Positions 60,393 through 64,000 of a DNA stretch of 64,000 bases are shown in pieces. The first letter of the stretch is position 1; each line of letters begins with the position of its first letter. A program made the translations under genes and the position numbers. Under the pieces are notes generated by a model, which ran no database searches, was not told the DNA's origin, and was given only the letters and a program-made list of their open reading frames with translations. The DNA is from Cristatella mucedo (Eukaryota; Bryozoa; Phylactolaemata; Cristatellidae). The DNA lies in the NCBI GenBank assembly GCA_009760855.2, contig WPIO01000051.1, positions 2,781,501-2,845,500 on the forward strand. Direction: 5' to 3'.

Positions 60393-60701
60393 CTCGGTCG
60401 GTCGCGCGCGCGTCGGCCGGGACTTGCTCCGCTTATGCGCGCTGCGTTTCCGGCCTAAGGACATTCGTTCGTGCGGCGGGAACCGCCGCATCACGTTCGT
60501 AACGAGTAATCGCCGCGGCGTCGCCGTGCGCCGCGGCGTTTTCGCTGCGCCGGCGCCCCGCGTTTCTCGCTACAGTATCGCCTGCCGCCTGGCGCTATCT
60601 GAGGAGATTCCCTTTCGAATTGTGAACCAAAGACAGTGTCGCAGGCTCGTATGACATAGCGCACTTCCTCTTCGCTATCAACCGGTTGGCATCGAAATTA
60701 A
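60393..60701. other. CpG-rich spacer, nothing recognised
   Basis: Very rich in CGCG and CGGC words; no gene identified. Confidence 0.4.
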
Positions 60702-60860
60702 CCGCTGGTATGGCCCAGCGTTTAAGGCGCTCACCCCGACCCCGAGGTCAAGATGAATGCATTCGACGGCCGAGGTCGTGGGCTCGAGCCCCGCGGCAAA
60801 TGCGAAGCGCCTGAATAGAGATTATGTTCTCTTAGGGTACTATACAAACGAATTATATTA
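60702..60860 (+). mobile_element. SINE-B copy with an internal insertion
   Basis: Head CCGCTGGTATGGCCCAGCG (A box), then about 25 extra bases between A and B boxes flanked by CCGAGGTC-type words, B box GGGCTCGAGCCCC and the hairpin end. Confidence 0.8.
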
Positions 60861-61000
60861 ACCCTCAAGCAGTGTGCAGTTTGCAAGGATGGATCGTCAG
60901 CTCATTAGTGTTTGTTAATTTCAAATGGCGATTGAACTTCGCGGCAACATTGCACACGCACCTGCCTATCCATTAGAGGATTTCTATACGGTATGGAATA

Positions 61001-61214
61001 TAACAATAATAATAATGCACTTGATAAAGCGCCCTAAGAGAACTTAATCTCTCTCTAGGCGCTTTACATTTGCTGCAAAGTGAAATGCAATTGAATGGTA
61101 TGTAAAATCATGCTTGAAAAACAGACAAAAAGAATAATATGTTTAGGGGTGACATGCACAGGGTCAGCATACACATGTGGTTAGTGGCAGCATGCACAGT
61201 GTCAGCACGCATAG
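61001..61214 (-). mobile_element. LINE-A 3' UTR and tail
   Basis: (AAT)n, tail hairpin 'AAAGCGCCCTAAGAGAACTT' and 3' UTR to 'GTGTCAGCACGCATAG'. Nearly the same segment as the copy at 60195-60392, in the same orientation. Confidence 0.9.
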
Positions 61215-61760
61215 TGTATAGGCTCTCTTCATTCTTTCCCCATCCAAGCTCGAGACAGAAATGGCAGCTAACAAAGTCCGGCAGTACACTTCGTCTGTCG
61301 ACGCTGGCACAATAGCGAGCATCTTGACCAAGCGTGCGGTACAATACCTAAGGCCAAGACATTCTGAGCTGCTCCGGAAGTTGTGCTACCTTGTGCCACT
61401 TGGCACTTAATTTGGCCTTCTGTGCGTGTTAAAACCAGCCAAAGATTTGTTGCTTGCTATATGCTGATGAGCAAGCTATTGGTATTAGTTTTGTTTTTGT
61501 TTTGTAGAAATGTGCTTTTTCGCTATGCTTTGCGAATATCTGCCACGACTGCTCTTTGCGGGCCTTCCTACCCACATTGGCTGCCGTACAAACCACGCGA
61601 CAAGGCCACCGCCATGCGCATTGGTAGAGGTAGGTCTCTCGAAGGCCAGTCTTGTAGGCTTATGAGGAACAACTTACCTGCAGCAATTGTGTGTGCTCCG
61701 AGCAGAAATGCCTAAACACTGCTGCTCGATAAGAGGAAGGTCTACATCTCATACAGTAAT
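61215..61760. other. Intergenic stretch, nothing recognised
   Basis: A 110-codon plus-strand frame at 61383-61715 has no recognisable domain. Confidence 0.35.
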
Positions 61761-61814
61761 GTAATGTAATGCAACGCCCATCGGTCTGTAACTCCGCGAA
61801 GCCACAAGGACTAA
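61761..61814 (-). mobile_element. LINE-B 3' end, distal piece
   Basis: 'GTCTGTAACTCCGCGAAGCC' equals the LINE-B terminus seen at 7.54 kb. It is separated from the rest of the copy (62559 onward) by the TIR element. Confidence 0.8.
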
Positions 61815-62558
61815 AGCCTGGTTTAGACTGAGTCTTACTTCCTGCTTGCTTCCTACCTACTCGAGTCTTTGGTGTATACGTCACCAATACCGTGGGGGCG
61901 GTCCGAGACTTAAGGAAAACTTGGCGAAGACTCAGCAGCCAAACTCGGTTCTACTTTTTCAGCCAAGACTTGGCAAGTGACCGATAATCATAGATGCCGT
62001 TCAGGCCACGCCTACTGCATTGCTATGGAAGCAATTGCGGACGACTTGACCTTAGAAATAATCGATGCGTTCCCGGCAGCGAGTCCCTGTTTTATGGGAC
62101 ACTCTGAGCTCCGAGTTCAAGAATCAGATTTTGAGGCGGCAAGTGATGTAATTGATACAAGTGATACAAGGCTATAGCGGGCAGGTTTCATTCAAACCCG
62201 ATAACCGGCAATTACGTTAGCGAAGCCTGGCCGTAGAGAATCGGTGTAATAACTAACCCACGTGACGCTCGGCGACGAGGAGCGAAGGAGTAGGAAGCCA
62301 GACTTGGAGCAAGATGGCCGTCTGAAACTCCTACAATCCGGAAGACCCAAGTAAGACTTGAATAGTTAGGAAGCAAGACTAGCCTTCTAGATATGGCTTA
62401 GGTCTTGCCTGGGTCTTGGCCGAAGAAGTAGAACCACGTTTGGCCGTTGAGTCTTCACCAAGTCTTGGACCACCCCTGTGATATTATTGGCTTGTACACA
62501 GAAGACGCAAGTAGGTAGGAAACAAGCAGGAAGCAAGAATCGCCATCTAAACCAGGAT
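61815..62558. mobile_element. Non-autonomous DNA transposon with TIRs and TAA target duplication (Harbinger-like MITE)
   Basis: The first about 55 bp (AGCCTGGTTTAGACTGAGTC...) and the last about 55 bp (...GAATCGCCATCTAAACCAGG AT) are imperfect inverted repeats sharing CCTGGTTTAGA, a CTTCCTGCTTG core and CCTACCTACT. TAA flanks both ends (61812-61814 and 62559-62561). Uninterrupted LINE-B copies at 12.55 and 39.48 kb show the empty site with a single TAA or TAG. A 3-bp TWA duplication is what PIF/Harbinger elements make. Inside are scattered AAGACTTGG words and no transposase; a 66-codon frame at 61977 has no known domain. Confidence 0.8.
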
Positions 62559-63600
62559 TAAGTGGGTTTTTCACCGGAGAATTTTCTGTAGCCTTCTCAA
62601 AGCGTAGGCAGAGCTCGAGCCCGCCTCATCGGTCAGGTCATCGGATGCATTCACCTTGACCTAGGTCGGGCGTGCAACTTGATCGCTGGGTCGAACCAGC
62701 GTGGCGGTACGCGTTGGTTGGCCGACAGACTTCATCTCACGTAATACAGACACGGTGAAAAGCATAGTTGAGTCTAGCTGAGTCAGAATGGCAGTTTAGG
62801 AGTGAGTATGATGGAAGTAGCAGCTCGGGGCGGCTGGAAAGGATGTGCCATAGTCTGCAGCAGGACAGTAGATTTCGTTGCGTAAAAATCGTGGAAACGA
62901 GTTCCTCAGTCTAGGACCAGCAGAGCCAAATATTCTGTCGCTGGCATTTAAGTGGAGGAATAGAACAACTTATTTAGTGTCCATACAGGACCTGAGGGCA
63001 TGAGGAGGCTGAAACTGATGTTGTAGTTCAGCTAGATATGAGGAGTCAATCCGTGGCGGGCCTAGTGGGTCGGCGTAAAGATTTTGCTCTGTATCCATTG
63101 ATCAACCGAAAGCCATCGGAGCTTGTTCACCAAAGGAGAAACATGGTCGAACCTCTGGAATTTGTTAACTACCCTTGCAGCCAGATTAATCACCAACAGC
63201 AATTGCCTGGGCGCTTTTTTAGTAGCCCCGCCAAATGGAACTGCAACAACCTAGCCGAGACGAAACCAGGGAGCTAGTTACATTTTTGCAAGCCACCGCG
63301 ATAGTGAGTCGCTAATCTTAGATAAGGATCGAACGTGACGGCCAGCAGTTGCGGCAGTCTGCTTAATGAAACTTTCAAAATTTAGGCAACTGTCAGAGAC
63401 GACACCTAAATTCCGAGCACACTGTGACCGTCGCCCAACAGCGTCGCCTATTAGAAGAGCAAAGTCTTTTTGACTTGCCACACGCTTGGAATGTCCTAAG
63501 AGTAGCAATTCCGTTTTATCGTCGTTTAGTTTAAGGAAATTGGCCTGCATCAAGGATCGAATGTCGACAAGGCAAACTGTTGGGTCCGCTGTACCGTGTG
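62559..63600 (-). mobile_element. LINE-B, RT C-terminal part to 3' UTR (interrupted)
   Basis: Minus strand. 63278-63553 encodes NFLKLNDDKTELLLLGHSKR and then ARNLGVVSDSCLNFESFIKQ, the block that follows the YADD motif in CR1-clade RTs. Degraded RT thumb sequence follows, then FGSAGPRLRNSFPRF-type C-terminus at about 62.9 kb, and 3' UTR to 62.57 kb. It matches 1-915 in family. Confidence 0.8.
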
Positions 63601-63644
63601 AACGTACTACGTAGTGGACATTAAGTGCATGTTATCACTTCCCG

Positions 63645-63743
63645 TATGGTCAAGCTTCTTTTATGCATTTTTTAGAGTACGTATAAGGAGATTAAGTTCT
63701 CTGAGCGGGCTATACAAATGTTTTGTTATTATAATTATTATTA
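63645..63743 (+). mobile_element. LINE-A-like tail fragment
   Basis: 'ATGGTCAAGCTTCTTTTATG', 'GGAGATTAAGTTCTCTGAG', 'GGGCTATACAAATG' and an ATT-rich end. Closest to the old copy at 41.0 kb, so probably the same older subfamily. Confidence 0.65.
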
Positions 63744-64000
63744 AACTATGCCCAACGGTGACCAAAAAACACTGCTGTAAAACTATAATCACTCCAGAAA
63801 TCTTTTTGTCACCAATTACCTAGGAGGAAAGAAATTTTAAGATAAATTGTTCCCGCAGTCATCGGAATAGCAGAAATCTCCATATAAATGCCTCGGACAT
63901 CCTGTCGCTAAAAAATGTGAAGCGTAACTCCTAAGCGCCGCGCCAAAAAGAATACCAAGAAGCGTGTGAAAAGACTTTTGAGGTGTGACACTGGCTTGTA

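Overview
This is a window of animal (metazoan) nuclear DNA. It has spliced genes with GT-AG introns, a homeobox gene, CR1/Rex1-like LINEs, a Ty1/copia remnant, tRNA-derived SINEs and very large amounts of (GA)n/(CT)n microsatellite. Both genes that I can assemble have short introns mixed with repeat-swollen ones, GC-rich codon use and Q/A/S-rich disordered stretches. That would suit a repeat-rich invertebrate such as a free-living flatworm or another lophotrochozoan, but the species cannot be fixed from the sequence.

Two protein-coding genes are well supported, both on the minus strand. (1) A FAM149-family (DUF3719) gene runs from about 13.85 kb down to about 5.3 kb in ten phase-compatible exons. 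Its hallmark is a W...H-L-R motif encoded across the exon 3/exon 4 junction. The 5' start exon is not found, and the last two exons are less certain. (2) A Not (notochord homeobox) gene at 56.39-57.56 kb has two coding exons and encodes 233 residues, with an N-terminal eh1 repressor motif and a complete 60-residue homeodomain. It also has a TATA-like box, a good start context and a downstream AATAAA, and it sits in a CpG-rich domain (about 52.2-60.6 kb). A possible 54-codon signal-peptide exon at 19.7-19.8 kb is weaker.

Most of the rest is repeat. LINE-A is a CR1/Rex1-like element; the best copy, at 26.4-27.8 kb, has a single internal stop. It ends in a conserved 3' hairpin plus (ATT)n, and many 5'-truncated copies are present. 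LINE-B is a related family with a different 3' end, and the window opens inside one copy. SINE-A is tRNA-derived, with four copies. SINE-B is also tRNA-derived and ends with the same kind of hairpin as LINE-A, which suggests it is mobilised by LINE-A. A 744-bp terminal-inverted-repeat element with TAA target duplications sits inside a LINE-B copy. A decayed copia gag-pol remnant spans 28.3-31.0 kb.

Microsatellites include two arrays of about 1 kb (32.9-33.8 and 51.2-52.2 kb), a purine array of about 0.6 kb at 18.2-18.8 kb, and an octamer array of about 50 units at 59.1-59.5 kb. One (GA)n array lies exactly inside a LINE-A 3' hairpin, so the transposon tail appears to seed microsatellites. The long Leu-Ser or Arg-Glu open frames across these arrays are translation artefacts.
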